Positions 7,661-19,524 of a stretch of 64,000 bases of DNA are shown one piece after another (within the stretch, counting starts at the first letter, position 1; each line of letters opens with the position of its first letter). The notes beneath the pieces were generated by a model. The model was given only the letters and a program-made list of their open reading frames with translations. It ran no database searches and was not told the origin of the DNA. This stretch comes from Rhodospirillales bacterium (GTDB lineage Bacteria; Pseudomonadota; Alphaproteobacteria; Reyranellales; Reyranellaceae), in assembly GCA_016185145.1 (NCBI GenBank), contig JACPOB010000024.1, positions 1-64,000 on the forward strand. The letters are read 5' to 3'. Position numbers and translations under genes: made by a program.

Positions 7661-8545
7661 ATGAGTAAACCTCCCACGATCGACGGCTACAACGACGCCT
7701 ACACGCAGGAATGCGAACGGGCGCTGGTGAACCTGCTGCACGGCTTCGGCCCCTGGAAGGACTCCGTCTACCTGGTTGGCGGATTGACGCCGCGCTACCT
7801 CGTGAAGTCGCGTCCGCCTGTTGTCCCCAGACATGCGGGCACGACCGACGTCGACGTCGTGATCGATCTCCAGATTCTCGCCAGCACCGAGGCCTACCAT
7901 ACGTTGGCGAAGAATCTCGAACGCATGGGCTTCGTACGTGGCGAGAACGATAAGGGCGTCACCGTTTCATGGCGGTGGAAGAGGGCAAGCGACACCGGCC
8001 AGATCATATACGTCGAGTTCCTAGCCGACCTGGGAGAGGACGGCCGACGCGTGCAGTCGTTGCCGGCCGAGGAGAAGGCGGTCTCCGCCGTGAACATTCC
8101 CTTCTCGTCGATGGTGACCGACCACCACGCCATCGCCGAGTTGCAGGCGGAGCTCTATGACGGAGGCGGAGTCGCGGTCGAGAGAGTGCGACACGCCGAC
8201 ATCGTGGCGTTCACATGTCTGAAGGCAATCGCCTTCGACCAAAGAGCTGAGAGGAAGGACGCTCACGATCTTGTCTACTGCTTAATGCACTACGAACCCC
8301 AGGACGACCTGCATCGATTGTTCCAGCCCGCCCTGCAGGGTAAGCACGGCGAAGCGGTCGCAAAGGCGTTGGAGATTCTGAGGCGCAAGTTCGCCAGCCA
8401 GGACGACCTCGAGGGCTATCGCAAGGATGGACCCACCGCGGTCGCGCTTTTTGAGCAGGGCGAAGACCCGGCATCTCGCGAGCAGCGCATCGTGCGGCAA
8501 CGCGAGTGCACGCTCATCATCGAGCGATTGTTGGCCGGCTTGTAA
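7661..8545 (+). CDS. AbiEii-like nucleotidyltransferase toxin
   Basis: 294 residues. The DNA polymerase beta-like nucleotidyltransferase signature is visible: VGGLTPRYLV near residue 40 and TTDVDVVIDL near 65 provide the Gly-Gly motif and the D-x-D metal-binding pair; RAERKDAHDLVYCL near 200 matches the substrate-handling region of AbiEii/MNT-type proteins. Such toxins modify RNA by adding nucleotides. It follows the AbiEi-like gene in the same operon. Role in phage defence or plasmid stability is inferred, not shown. Confidence 0.7.
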   Translation: MSKPPTIDGYNDAYTQECERALVNLLHGFGPWKDSVYLVGGLTPRYLVKSRPPVVPRHAGTTDVDVVIDLQILASTEAYHTLAKNLERMGFVRGENDKGVTVSWRWKRASDTGQIIYVEFLADLGEDGRRVQSLPAEEKAVSAVNIPFSSMVTDHHAIAELQAELYDGGGVAVERVRHADIVAFTCLKAIAFDQRAERKDAHDLVYCLMHYEPQDDLHRLFQPALQGKHGEAVAKALEILRRKFASQDDLEGYRKDGPTAVALFEQGEDPASREQRIVRQRECTLIIERLLAGL

Positions 8546-9173
8546 AGCCGCCCAACCAATCTCCAGCCGAAGTAGCGACGCCCCGTGTAGAGGTCTCTGA
8601 CGAGTCACAGGACCCATCAGACCTAGACGCCTCTGACTCTCCACTGGCGCGAAGAGCGCCCCGTAGATGCCGGCCACACCTCCGATGTCTGATCTTCCCG
8701 CGGCAACTTGATCCGGCGGCGCGGGCAACGGTCGACTACGCCGTGAGGCGCCGCGTCCGACGCCGGGTGCTGAGGGCCCGGCGTCAGCAGCGGTTGGCGA
8801 GCAGTTGGGATTCGTTGCGCGGAAGGTGAGGGACCTGCCGCGCCGATCGAATCAAAGCCTGTCAAGCGAGAACGCACGGCCTAGCTTTCGTCCGGATGTC
8901 GCGACCGTCGATGCGGTGTTCATTCGGTGACCGGCGGCGTAGTTAATTTCGTGCAGCGTACCGTCGCCCGTCGGCATCTCCTCTACAAGGCGCGTGAGCT
9001 GCGGCTTGATCGAGCGTGCGCGTGGGACCTGCGGAGAAACTTTTACCACGTGCCAAACGCGACCTGCTTCAATTGCATATCTTGCGAACACAAACCGGCA
9101 TGGCACAACGACCGCGTGTGCCTTATAGGTTTCGTTCTACAGGGGAGTAAGAGTCGCGTGCTGGTGTATTATC
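8546..9173. other. Gene-poor spacer between the AbiE-type and HicB-like genes
   Basis: No reading frame here has family resemblance or a convincing start. The first ~300 bases are GC-rich like the neighbours. From about 9030 the composition becomes AT-richer and GTAC words are clustered (near 9180-9235), likely the promoter region of the next gene. Confidence 0.5.
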
Positions 9174-9761
9174 GTGCTGTACCCTGTACTGTTTCGTACT
9201 CATCAGAAGTCGAAACACACTACCATCGTTGTACCTGACGCAAACTATTTGACGGTTGAAGCTCCAAGCTTCAGGCGAGCGCTGCGGCGGGCCCAGGAAG
9301 AGACTGTGGCTGCGTTCAACGCCGCCAAGTTCCGTGGCGAACGAATCAATCGCCCTTCACCGGTCGAAACCCTGAAGAAACTGCCGAACTATCGCACCTG
9401 GTCGATCGCCCACGTCGAGATCCCATGGGCCAGGGAGGTGTTCGATCGCTTGTTCTGCGAAGTCACGGCCAGCCTGCGCGAGGGCGCAGGCCTCACCAGC
9501 GAGGAAATGGCAGCTAAGCTCGGACTATCGAAACGGGCGTACAACCGATGTGAGCGGCGAAAGCCGCTGCCGCATTCGTTGATTGCCAAGTTCTGCACCA
9601 TCGTCGGTGTGACCACCGATGATCTGTTTCGCATGGTCGCTGCTCAAGCAACGACGCTGGTCGTAGTTCACCAAAGACACACTCTTGCAAACTCGTCTGA
9701 AGCTAGGTCTCTCGGAGCCGTCCGATCAATCGGGGCCCATAGGCTGCATTCCAAAAGATGA
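9174..9761 (+). CDS. HicB-like antitoxin domain fused to XRE helix-turn-helix
   Basis: 195 residues. It opens MLYPVLFRT, then IVVPDANYLTVEAPSFRRAL and a RPSP segment, which follows the strand-strand-helix pattern of HicB antitoxins. Residues ~100-160 form an XRE-type HTH (LTSEEMAAKLGLSKRAYNRC). This resembles long HicB proteins that repress their own promoter. No HicA-like toxin is visible within several hundred bases on either side, so the gene is an orphan or a free regulator. The last ~30 residues look out of frame with the family and may be a read-through tail. Confidence 0.5.
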   Translation: MLYPVLFRTHQKSKHTTIVVPDANYLTVEAPSFRRALRRAQEETVAAFNAAKFRGERINRPSPVETLKKLPNYRTWSIAHVEIPWAREVFDRLFCEVTASLREGAGLTSEEMAAKLGLSKRAYNRCERRKPLPHSLIAKFCTIVGVTTDDLFRMVAAQATTLVVVHQRHTLANSSEARSLGAVRSIGAHRLHSKR

Positions 9762-9891
9762 GCTTGTGTCACTCACCGTCCTGATCGAACAGAAAGAAGC
9801 CGCCTTCAGATCCGCGCGCATCAAACGCCAGTACAGATCGCGAAGACGAAGGAGGCCGGTCGTATCTGTGACCAGAATTCTGAAGCCGCGA

Positions 9892-10263
9892 TCAGAACTT
9901 GACCTGACCCGACCTCCCAGCCGCATTCTTCAGTACCAGCGTCGTCTGGGTGCCTGCCGCCACCGCGTTCTTCGCTTCGCCCTTCAGGGCATTATCGCCC
10001 GACACCGCGAGTTGGACCGTCTCGCGAGAACTGCCCGACACCAGCAGCACCGAGCCGCTGAAACCCCTCGCGGATATCGGCTTGTTGCCTTCATCGAACA
10101 GGTTGATCGTCACAACGTTGCCGGCGACGAGCAGCTCCGCATGAACGCCGGCGACATCCTGCATCGGACCGCCGTTCGGACCCTTCATGCTGCCGTGGCT
10201 GTGCTGTGCGGCCGCGATGCCGGACCACAGGATCAGTGCGACGACTGTCAGGAACTTCTTCAT
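9892..10263 (-). CDS. Small periplasmic protein of the czc operon
   Basis: 123 residues with a clear signal peptide (MKKFLTVVALILWSGIAAAQ) and a His-containing N-terminus (HSHGSMKGPNGGPMQDVAG). The remainder is predicted beta-rich. I associate proteins with PNGGPMQDVAGVHAELL with alphaproteobacterial czc/cus loci, where they are unnamed. It is the last gene of the efflux operon, 11 bases after the RND pump gene. Metal binding in the periplasm is plausible but only inferred from the histidines and location. Confidence 0.7.
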   Translation of the reverse strand: MKKFLTVVALILWSGIAAAQHSHGSMKGPNGGPMQDVAGVHAELLVAGNVVTINLFDEGNKPISARGFSGSVLLVSGSSRETVQLAVSGDNALKGEAKNAVAAGTQTTLVLKNAAGRSGQVKF

Positions 10264-10274
10264 TTACTCTCTCC

Positions 10275-13460
<3,186 letters not shown>

Positions 13461-14450
13461 TCAGTGCTCATGGGCGGCACTGGCCTTGCCGATCTCGGCC
13501 TTGATGACGAAGCTGTTCCGTGCGGCGTAGACGTCGCCCGCCAGCACGCCGAACATCACCTCGACCCAGTCGGCGTCACGCCCGCCGAGCTCCACATCGC
13601 GCGCCGCGAACATGTCTCCTTCGCGCACGAACACCACGGTCCTGCCCTCCATGGTCTGCAAGGCGCTGGTCTTCACGGCGACCTCGACTGGCCGGGCGGA
13701 CAGCACGACGCGGCCGACCACGAACAGCCCGGGCCGCAGGCGGCCGTCGTTGGGCACCACGGCACGGGCGATGGCGGATTGCGTATCGCTGGCGCCGATC
13801 GGCGAGACGTAGTCGATTCGGGCTTCGATGGGCGGTCCGCCGTCATCGACATCGATCGACACGGGATCACCGATTCGCACGCGCGCGAAGTCGCGACGGA
13901 AGACGGCGAAGTCGATCCACATGGTCGACAGGTCGGCAATCGTGAAGATCGGTCTCGCCTCGGAGGCGAACTCGCCCAACGTCCCGTCACGGTCGATCAC
14001 GGTGCCGTCGATCGGCGCCTTGAGCTCGTAGGTCGTGAGGCTCTGGTTGCTCTCGATCCTCGCCAGCACCTCGTCCTTCTTCACCTTGTCGCCCAACCGT
14101 TTGCGCATGCTGCGGATGACGCCGGGGAAGCGCGGCGTCACCTTGACCAGGGCTTCGTGGTTGGGCTGGATCATGCCGTTGAGGCGCAGGATGTCGCGCA
14201 ATTCCCGCGGGCCGGCGGTCAGCAGCTCTATGCCGGCCGCTGCCACCTGGGCGTCGGTGAGCTTCACGCCGTCATCATGATGATCGTCGTGTCCCTCCTT
14301 CTCGCCGTGGCCATGGCCCTTGCTCGCGGTGCTCTTGGCACTGTTGGCGAACTTCGGATCGAACACGTAATAGGCGGCTGCAGCCACGGCGGCGGCGCAG
14401 AACATCGCGACTACCGTGTAGCCCAGGATCTTGATGACGGTCTTCATCAT
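13461..14450 (-). CDS. czcB: RND periplasmic adaptor, CzcB-like
   Basis: 329 residues. An N-terminal membrane anchor (about 7-30) is followed by a histidine/aspartate-rich stretch (GHGHGEKEGHDDHHDD, about 45-60) that could bind metal. Barrel-sandwich and beta-barrel strands follow (YELKAPIDGTVIDRDG; VGRVVLSARPVEVAVKTSAL). It bridges pump and outer-membrane channel. Its start overlaps the end of the TolC-like gene by 4 bp. The protein is slightly shorter than classical CzcB. Confidence 0.9.
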   Translation of the reverse strand: MMKTVIKILGYTVVAMFCAAAVAAAAYYVFDPKFANSAKSTASKGHGHGEKEGHDDHHDDGVKLTDAQVAAAGIELLTAGPRELRDILRLNGMIQPNHEALVKVTPRFPGVIRSMRKRLGDKVKKDEVLARIESNQSLTTYELKAPIDGTVIDRDGTLGEFASEARPIFTIADLSTMWIDFAVFRRDFARVRIGDPVSIDVDDGGPPIEARIDYVSPIGASDTQSAIARAVVPNDGRLRPGLFVVGRVVLSARPVEVAVKTSALQTMEGRTVVFVREGDMFAARDVELGGRDADWVEVMFGVLAGDVYAARNSFVIKAEIGKASAAHEH

Positions 14451-15712
14451 CGAGCCCTCGCGATGGTGATGGGACTTGCCGTCAGCCCTTCGATGGTGGC
14501 CACCGCTGTGTGAAAGCTGGTCAGCGCCTCGTGCTCCATCAGCTCGGCGTCGGCCACCGTGCGGTAGGCATCGAGGATCTCGAGCACGGTGAAGCGGCCC
14601 TGGGCGTATCCCGCCTCAATGGTCGAAAGCGCCTGCCGCGCGGCCGGCAGCACTGTCTTGCGCAGGAGGTCGAGCTGCTGCAGCTGGCTGGTCGCGGTAT
14701 CATGCGCCTTGGCGACGACGGCGATGAGCGCGAGCCGGTTGCCGGCGCGCTCGGCATGAACCTTCTGGGCGTTCTCCTGCGCCTCGCGGATGGCGCCGCG
14801 ATTGCGATCTAGAACCGGAATCGGCATGGAGACGCCCAGCCGGATCGCACTTTCGCCGTTCTCCGAATAATAGCGCCAGCCAATCCCGGCGGTGACGTCC
14901 GGAATGGGCTTGAGGCGTGCCACCAGTAGGTCACCATCGCGTTGCGCGCGGATGGCAGTCCACTTCATGAGCTGCGGATTGTCGTCGATCGCCTTTATAA
15001 GGTTTTCGAGCGGCACTGGACGAACCAGCCGTCCCAGGTCGCCGGACACGCCGGTGAAATCCGGCACGTCGCGCCCCATCAAGGACGCGAGCTGGCGTCG
15101 GGCGACGGTGAAGGCGAGACGCGCGCGTTCGCGTTCGAGTCTCGTCAAACCCACAGCGGCCTGAGTACGCGACACCTCCGCCGGCGACGAGGCACCCGCC
15201 TCGACGCGGCGCTGCATCAAGGGCAGCAGCTTCTCCAGGGCGGCGGCCTGGCGGTCCAGCAGCCCGATCCGCCGTTGCACCGAGACGGCCTCGACGAATG
15301 CGATCGTCGTCTCCGACAAGAGCTCGAGTTTTGCGGCTTCCCGTTCCCAGCGCGCAGCGTCGTAGTCGCCCAGCGCCGCCGAGACCCGGGCATCGCGTTT
15401 GCCGCCGAGCTCGATGAGCTGGCTCAGCATCAGGGTGGTCTCCATGCCGCCGACGTTGTTGGTGGGTCCTGGCGCGAAGTTGTCGACTTCGAAACCGACG
15501 GTCGGATTGGGCATCACGTTGGCCTGCTGGCGGCGACCGTCGGCCATGCCGATGTTGCGATCGGCGACGGCAATGCGTGGATTGGCACTGACGGCCGCCT
15601 GCAAGGCTTTGGGCAGCGTCAGCACGCCGTTCGCCTGTCCTTGCGACAGGGCCGGCACTGAATGCGCCACGTAAATGGCGGCACAGAGCGCACCCAGGGT
15701 GCGGACTTTCAT
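14447..15712 (-). CDS. czcC: TolC-family outer-membrane factor, CzcC-like
   Basis: 421 residues with a signal peptide ending around SVPALSQG. The repeated helical hairpins of TolC-type channels are evident (LPKALQAAVSANPRIAVADR in the first half; ALSTIEAGYAQGRFTVLEIL in the second). It supplies the outer-membrane exit of the CzcCBA exporter, consistent with operon order C-B-A on the minus strand. Confidence 0.9.
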   Translation of the reverse strand: MKVRTLGALCAAIYVAHSVPALSQGQANGVLTLPKALQAAVSANPRIAVADRNIGMADGRRQQANVMPNPTVGFEVDNFAPGPTNNVGGMETTLMLSQLIELGGKRDARVSAALGDYDAARWEREAAKLELLSETTIAFVEAVSVQRRIGLLDRQAAALEKLLPLMQRRVEAGASSPAEVSRTQAAVGLTRLERERARLAFTVARRQLASLMGRDVPDFTGVSGDLGRLVRPVPLENLIKAIDDNPQLMKWTAIRAQRDGDLLVARLKPIPDVTAGIGWRYYSENGESAIRLGVSMPIPVLDRNRGAIREAQENAQKVHAERAGNRLALIAVVAKAHDTATSQLQQLDLLRKTVLPAARQALSTIEAGYAQGRFTVLEILDAYRTVADAELMEHEALTSFHTAVATIEGLTASPITIARAR

Positions 15713-15784
15713 GAGCTATCCCGATCTGCAGCCAAAGACGAGCCGATCGGCCTTTCGGCCGAAGCGGCGCACGAAAACGCGGGC

Positions 15785-16123
15785 TTAGATCAGGTTTTTA
15801 GGAGGTGGTGCGGTCGCCGGCATCGTGAAGGCGATGAGACTGCGGACGCGGCCCGACGGCACCGCCGGGCAGGCCGGCTCCATGGCCACCGATGTCAAGA
15901 AGCTTGCCATTGCTGTGACCGAGCAGAAATGGCAGCGCTCCGAGACGAGCTGATCGTCGGTTCCCTGGTCATCGTCCTGCGAGGCTGAGAACACGATGCA
16001 ATCCACCGGCGTCGACGCAAAGATCGCGTCCACGTGCAGAATGCTCGCCATGGCGATAGCGAGCGCACAGACAAGCTGAACCAAGCTTCTGCCGCGGACG
16101 AATTGCACGAAACTCAATCGCAT
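15785..16123 (-). CDS. Small secreted Cys-containing protein leading the czc operon
   Basis: 112 residues with a hydrophobic N-terminal segment (about 12-35) and a ERCHFCSV motif near residue 62, followed by a second hydrophobic stretch. Short proteins of this kind with a C/H motif precede czcC in several metal-resistance loci, but none has an assigned role. It begins the efflux operon; 72 bases separate it from czcC. A possible promoter lies at about 16140-16200 (TTGTCG and TAGTGT on the minus strand, 18-base spacer). Confidence 0.55.
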   Translation of the reverse strand: MRLSFVQFVRGRSLVQLVCALAIAMASILHVDAIFASTPVDCIVFSASQDDDQGTDDQLVSERCHFCSVTAMASFLTSVAMEPACPAVPSGRVRSLIAFTMPATAPPPKNLI

Positions 16124-16209
16124 AAACTTACCAGGGGTGAACTTCGCCGTTCATCGCGTGTCGGGCGGACGTTACACTATCATGCTGAGGGATTTCGCGA
16201 CAATTTGGC

Positions 16210-16545
16210 CTAGAGAGGCGACCGCTCGAACGTCCCGGCAAACGGCTTGCCACCCAGCATCCCCTTCATCGTACCCGCGGGAGCGTCGCCCAAGGACAGT
16301 TCGGCGGTTCCGGTGCGACCGTCGGTGCAGGTGAACGACGCGGAGCCGGACTTTTGGGAATCGAGCTGCCAGATACCGTTGCATTCGATGCCACTGCTGT
16401 TGCGCATGTCGATGGGGCCATAATCTCGCCCTCGTGCCGTCAATGAACCGATGAACCGTTCGCCATCGGCGGCCTCGCCGTCCATCGGAATGGCCGAGCC
16501 ACAACCACTCAAGAGAAGCATCCCCACGAACAACAGTGATTTCAC
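16210..16545 (-). CDS. Putative lipoprotein
   Basis: 111 residues from the GTG at 16545, which has GGAGGT four bases upstream; the open frame extends to 16596 but lacks support. The signal sequence ends in LLLSGCGS, a good lipobox, so Cys ~16 should be lipidated. The mature part contains three Cys and a beta-rich pattern (GIECNGIWQL, SASFTCTDGRTGT). Unknown function; near relatives are, as far as I recall, unnamed. It may head the czc operon or be a separate unit. Confidence 0.65.
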   Translation of the reverse strand: MKSLLFVGMLLLSGCGSAIPMDGEAADGERFIGSLTARGRDYGPIDMRNSSGIECNGIWQLDSQKSGSASFTCTDGRTGTAELSLGDAPAGTMKGMLGGKPFAGTFERSPL

Positions 16546-16582
16546 GCCGACCTCCACGCCGACGGTGGAGAAGGCGACAGTG

Positions 16583-16623
16583 CGTGTCAACGACACGTCG
16601 GGACGGCCAAACGTTATTACGTT
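16583..16623. promoter_or_regulatory. Two short dyads between the lipoprotein and P1B-ATPase genes
   Basis: CGTGTC-AAC-GACACG at 16583-16597 and AACGT-TATT-ACGTT at 16610-16623 are exact inverted repeats in the divergent intergenic region. Either could be an operator for the ATPase gene at 16685 or the leftward lipoprotein gene. No regulator gene is adjacent, so the binding protein is unknown. Confidence 0.4.
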
Positions 16624-16684
16624 CGCCGAATGACTGTGCAGGGGCTCTCTAACAAGCGGAGCGTCGATCCGTTAGTCTGAAGCC

Positions 16685-18808
16685 ATGGCAACGGTCAGTT
16701 CTCTGAAGCTTCGCGTCGAAGGCATGGATTGCGCGGCTTGCGCGACCAAGATCGAGAACGCCCTGCAGCGCTTGCCGGGTGTCAGCAACGTCGCGGTAAG
16801 TTATGGCCAGGAGTCGTTGTCGCTGTTGGTCGACGAGGATCGCACCTCGCGCGTCACAATCGAAGGCAGGATCAGGGCGCTTGGCTTTACGCCGGTCGGT
16901 GGCGAGACCGGAGGAAAGACGGCAAATGCCGACCGCAAACCCGGACAGGCATGGTGGCCCACGCCGCGCGGACGCTTGGTCATCGGCACGGGTGGGTTGC
17001 TGGTTCTCGCTTATGCGCTCTCCCACATCGAACCATCGTGGTCGACTTGGCCTTACATCGCAGCCACGGTGATCGGGCTTGTCCCCATTGCCCGGCGGGC
17101 AGTGGCCGGCGCGACGATGGGCACGCCGTTCAGCATCGAAACGCTAATGACCATTGCCGCCACCGGCGCCCTGATCATCGGCGAAGCGCCCGAGGCCGCG
17201 ATCGTCGTCTTCTTGTTCGCAACCGGCGAGCTGCTGGAAGGCGTGGCAGCAGGCCATGCGCGGGCGGGCATCGAAGCCCTCATGGACTTGGTACCGCGCA
17301 CCGCGCAACGCATTCGCGGCTCGGAGATTGAGTCAGTGCCGGTCGAGGAGCTGGCGCCCGGCGACCTCGTCATGGTGCGGCCTGGCGATCGCGTGCCATC
17401 CGACGGCGAGGTGAAAGATGGCACCTCCGAGGTCAATGAAGCACCGGTGACGGGCGAGTCGGTGCCTGTCGTCAAGAAGCCGGGCGCCGCCGTCTATGCC
17501 GGCAGCATCAACATCAACGGCGAGCTGCAGATCACGATCAGTCGCAGCACCGCCGACAACACGATCGCGCGCATCATCCATGCCGTCGAGGAGGCCCAGG
17601 CCACCAAGGCACCAGTGGCGCGCTTCATCGACAGCTTCAGCCGCTGGTACACGCCCGCTGCCATGATCGTGGCGCTGCTGGTCGTCGTCGGGCCGCCCCT
17701 GCTGGCGGGCGCCGATTGGTTCATCTGGATCTATCGCGGGCTCGCCGTGCTGCTGGTCGCCTGCCCCTGCGCGCTAGTCATCTCGACACCGGCGGCCGTC
17801 GCCTCGGGCCTGGCGAGCGCTGCGCGGCACGGGCTACTGATCAAAGGTGGCGCGGCTCTTGAGACGCTGGGCAAGGTCAAGACCGTGGCCTTCGACAAGA
17901 CCGGCACGCTGACGCGCGGCAAGCCACTTGTCACCGACGTCCTGCCCCTCGGCGCCTCAGCAGACGACTTGGTGGCCAAGGCCGCCGCGGTCGAGCGCGG
18001 CTCCAGTCATCCGCTGGGCGTCGCGATCCTGGCCGAAGCGGCCAAGCGCGGCGTGGAGATCCCGCGCACCTTCGGCGGTACCACCGCCGTACCCGGCAAC
18101 GCCGTCACTGCGCGCCTGCGGGCGGGGTTCGTCTCGGTGGGCTCACCGCGCTACGCTGCCGAGCAGGTCATGTTTGATGCGGAAATACGGACACGCATCG
18201 CCGCGCTGGAAGACGAGGGGAAGACGGTCGTCGCCGTGCTGGAAGCCAAATGCCTGCTCGGCCTGGTCGCGCTGCGCGACGAGGCGCGCGACGATGCACG
18301 GGAGGGACTCGAAAGGCTGAAGGCCCTGGGCGTGCGGGCCGTCATGTTGACCGGCGACAATGCGCGCACGGCCACGGCGATCGCGGGCTCGCTCGGCCTC
18401 GAGGCGCGCGCCGAGCTGCTGCCCGACGACAAACTAAAAGCCATTGCCGACTACAAGGCGTCAGCGCCCATCGCCATGGTCGGCGACGGCATCAACGATG
18501 CACCGGCGCTGGCGGCGGCGTCGGTGGGTATTGCCATGGGCGGCGGCACCGACGTAGCACTGGAGACGGCCGACGTCGCACTCTTGAAGGAGCGGGTCAC
18601 GGGCGTCGCGGAGCTGATCGCGCTGTCTCGCGCGACGCTTGCCAACATCTGGCAGAATGTCACGCTCGCCCTGGCGCTCAAGGGCGTGTTCCTGGTGACT
18701 ACGCTGTTCGGTGCCACGCCGCTCTGGATGGCGATTCTGGCCGACACCGGCGCTACGGTGCTGGTAACGGCGAATGCGCTGCGCTTGCTGCGCTTTCGGA
18801 AGGCGTGA
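16685..18808 (+). CDS. Zn/Cd/Pb-type P1B-ATPase
   Basis: 707 residues. One N-terminal metal-binding domain carries GMDCAACATKI. Membrane helix 6 has CPCALVIST, the phosphorylation site is DKTGTLTRG and the hinge [10 protein letters not shown] is intact. The protein matches ZntA/CadA, which exports Zn, Cd and Pb from the cytosol at ATP cost. It is divergently placed relative to the czc operon, a logical pairing of cytosol-to-periplasm and periplasm-to-outside export. ATG 16685 begins the metal-binding domain directly. No terminator is seen for ~370 bases. Confidence 0.92.
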   Translation: MATVSSLKLRVEGMDCAACATKIENALQRLPGVSNVAVSYGQESLSLLVDEDRTSRVTIEGRIRALGFTPVGGETGGKTANADRKPGQAWWPTPRGRLVIGTGGLLVLAYALSHIEPSWSTWPYIAATVIGLVPIARRAVAGATMGTPFSIETLMTIAATGALIIGEAPEAAIVVFLFATGELLEGVAAGHARAGIEALMDLVPRTAQRIRGSEIESVPVEELAPGDLVMVRPGDRVPSDGEVKDGTSEVNEAPVTGESVPVVKKPGAAVYAGSININGELQITISRSTADNTIARIIHAVEEAQATKAPVARFIDSFSRWYTPAAMIVALLVVVGPPLLAGADWFIWIYRGLAVLLVACPCALVISTPAAVASGLASAARHGLLIKGGAALETLGKVKTVAFDKTGTLTRGKPLVTDVLPLGASADDLVAKAAAVERGSSHPLGVAILAEAAKRGVEIPRTFGGTTAVPGNAVTARLRAGFVSVGSPRYAAEQVMFDAEIRTRIAALEDEGKTVVAVLEAKCLLGLVALRDEARDDAREGLERLKALGVRAVMLTGDNARTATAIAGSLGLEARAELLPDDKLKAIADYKASAPIAMVGDGINDAPALAAASVGIAMGGGTDVALETADVALLKERVTGVAELIALSRATLANIWQNVTLALALKGVFLVTTLFGATPLWMAILADTGATVLVTANALRLLRFRKA

Positions 18809-19239
18809 CGGGACAGCCGTTAGCCATTGACCAGCCCGTAGGCCGCACGGATCACCAGCACCGCCTAGCGGCGTCTCTATGTGTACAATGCGCAGGATGA
18901 GGGCCAAGTCTAGCCGCGCTTCGCCTAACCCGAGGATCCGGTCACTCAGTTAGTCCATGAAGTCTTCGGCCACGGCCGCTGCACCGAGCTGTAGCAGGGG
19001 CGGCCTATGTTCCAGCGTCATGAAGGGCAGGGCGTAGCCCTGCGCCAACGAGGCGCTGCACAAGCGGGCACGTTTGATCGCTGATCGACGAGCGCCTCCA
19101 CGCGCTCGCCCCTCATAGTCTTGATAGCATGCCGCGCCGAAGGCGCGGCTCATTAGCGTGCGCCTTTAAGCGGCGCACGCAAGCGGCCGACTAGGCCGCT
19201 CCTTTTGTGGTCAGTTCTCGCGTAAAGCGGTGCTGATAG
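18809..19239. other. Intergenic stretch after the P1B-ATPase
   Basis: 430 bases without a convincing gene. A minus-strand frame at 18950-19153 (67 codons, ending GAAAVAEDFMD) is coding-like in its last half and could be a gene remnant. The right part holds the three hairpins described separately. Confidence 0.45.
19131..19206 (+). terminator. Three tandem hairpins, the last resembling an intrinsic terminator
   Basis: GCCGCGCC-GAA-GGCGCGGC (19131-19149), GCGTGCGCC-7-GGCGCACGC (19156-19180) and AGCGGCC-GACTA-GGCCGCT followed by CCTTTTG (19182-19206) are consecutive perfect stems of 8, 9 and 7 bp. The last has a short T-run on the plus strand. Whether they end a long ATPase transcript or cap a small RNA is undetermined. 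Confidence 0.6.
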
Positions 19240-19524
19240 TCATGAATCAAGAACGTGGGCGGATTCAAGCCGGCAGTCGGACTCCAGTAACTTTTCGCAA
19301 GTAGTCGGCCCTGAAGCGGCCTCCATGAGCGCCACCAGATACGTTTCCGTCGGCTTGTAGGTGGGAGAGGAGTGCCAAGCCCTGCGATACGCCTCGACCT
19401 GGTCAGTCAGGTAGTCGAGTGCATCGCTTGCGGCCCGGCTATTGGGGGGAGACCGCGCGATCTGCGCGAGGGCGTCGATCACGATGGCCACGATCCGCGC
19501 GGCGGCGTTGAGCTCGTCGATCAT
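19240..19524 (-). CDS. Small hypothetical protein coupled to the RepA-like gene
   Basis: 94 residues, soluble and largely helical (ELNAAARIVAIVIDALAQIA then ALDYLTDQVEAYRRAW). The start codon overlaps the stop of the RepA-like gene by 4 bp (ATGA), so the two are co-translated. I do not recognise the family. An accessory to replication or copy control is a guess based only on the coupling. Confidence 0.55.
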   Translation of the reverse strand: MIDELNAAARIVAIVIDALAQIARSPPNSRAASDALDYLTDQVEAYRRAWHSSPTYKPTETYLVALMEAASGPTTCEKLLESDCRLESAHVLDS

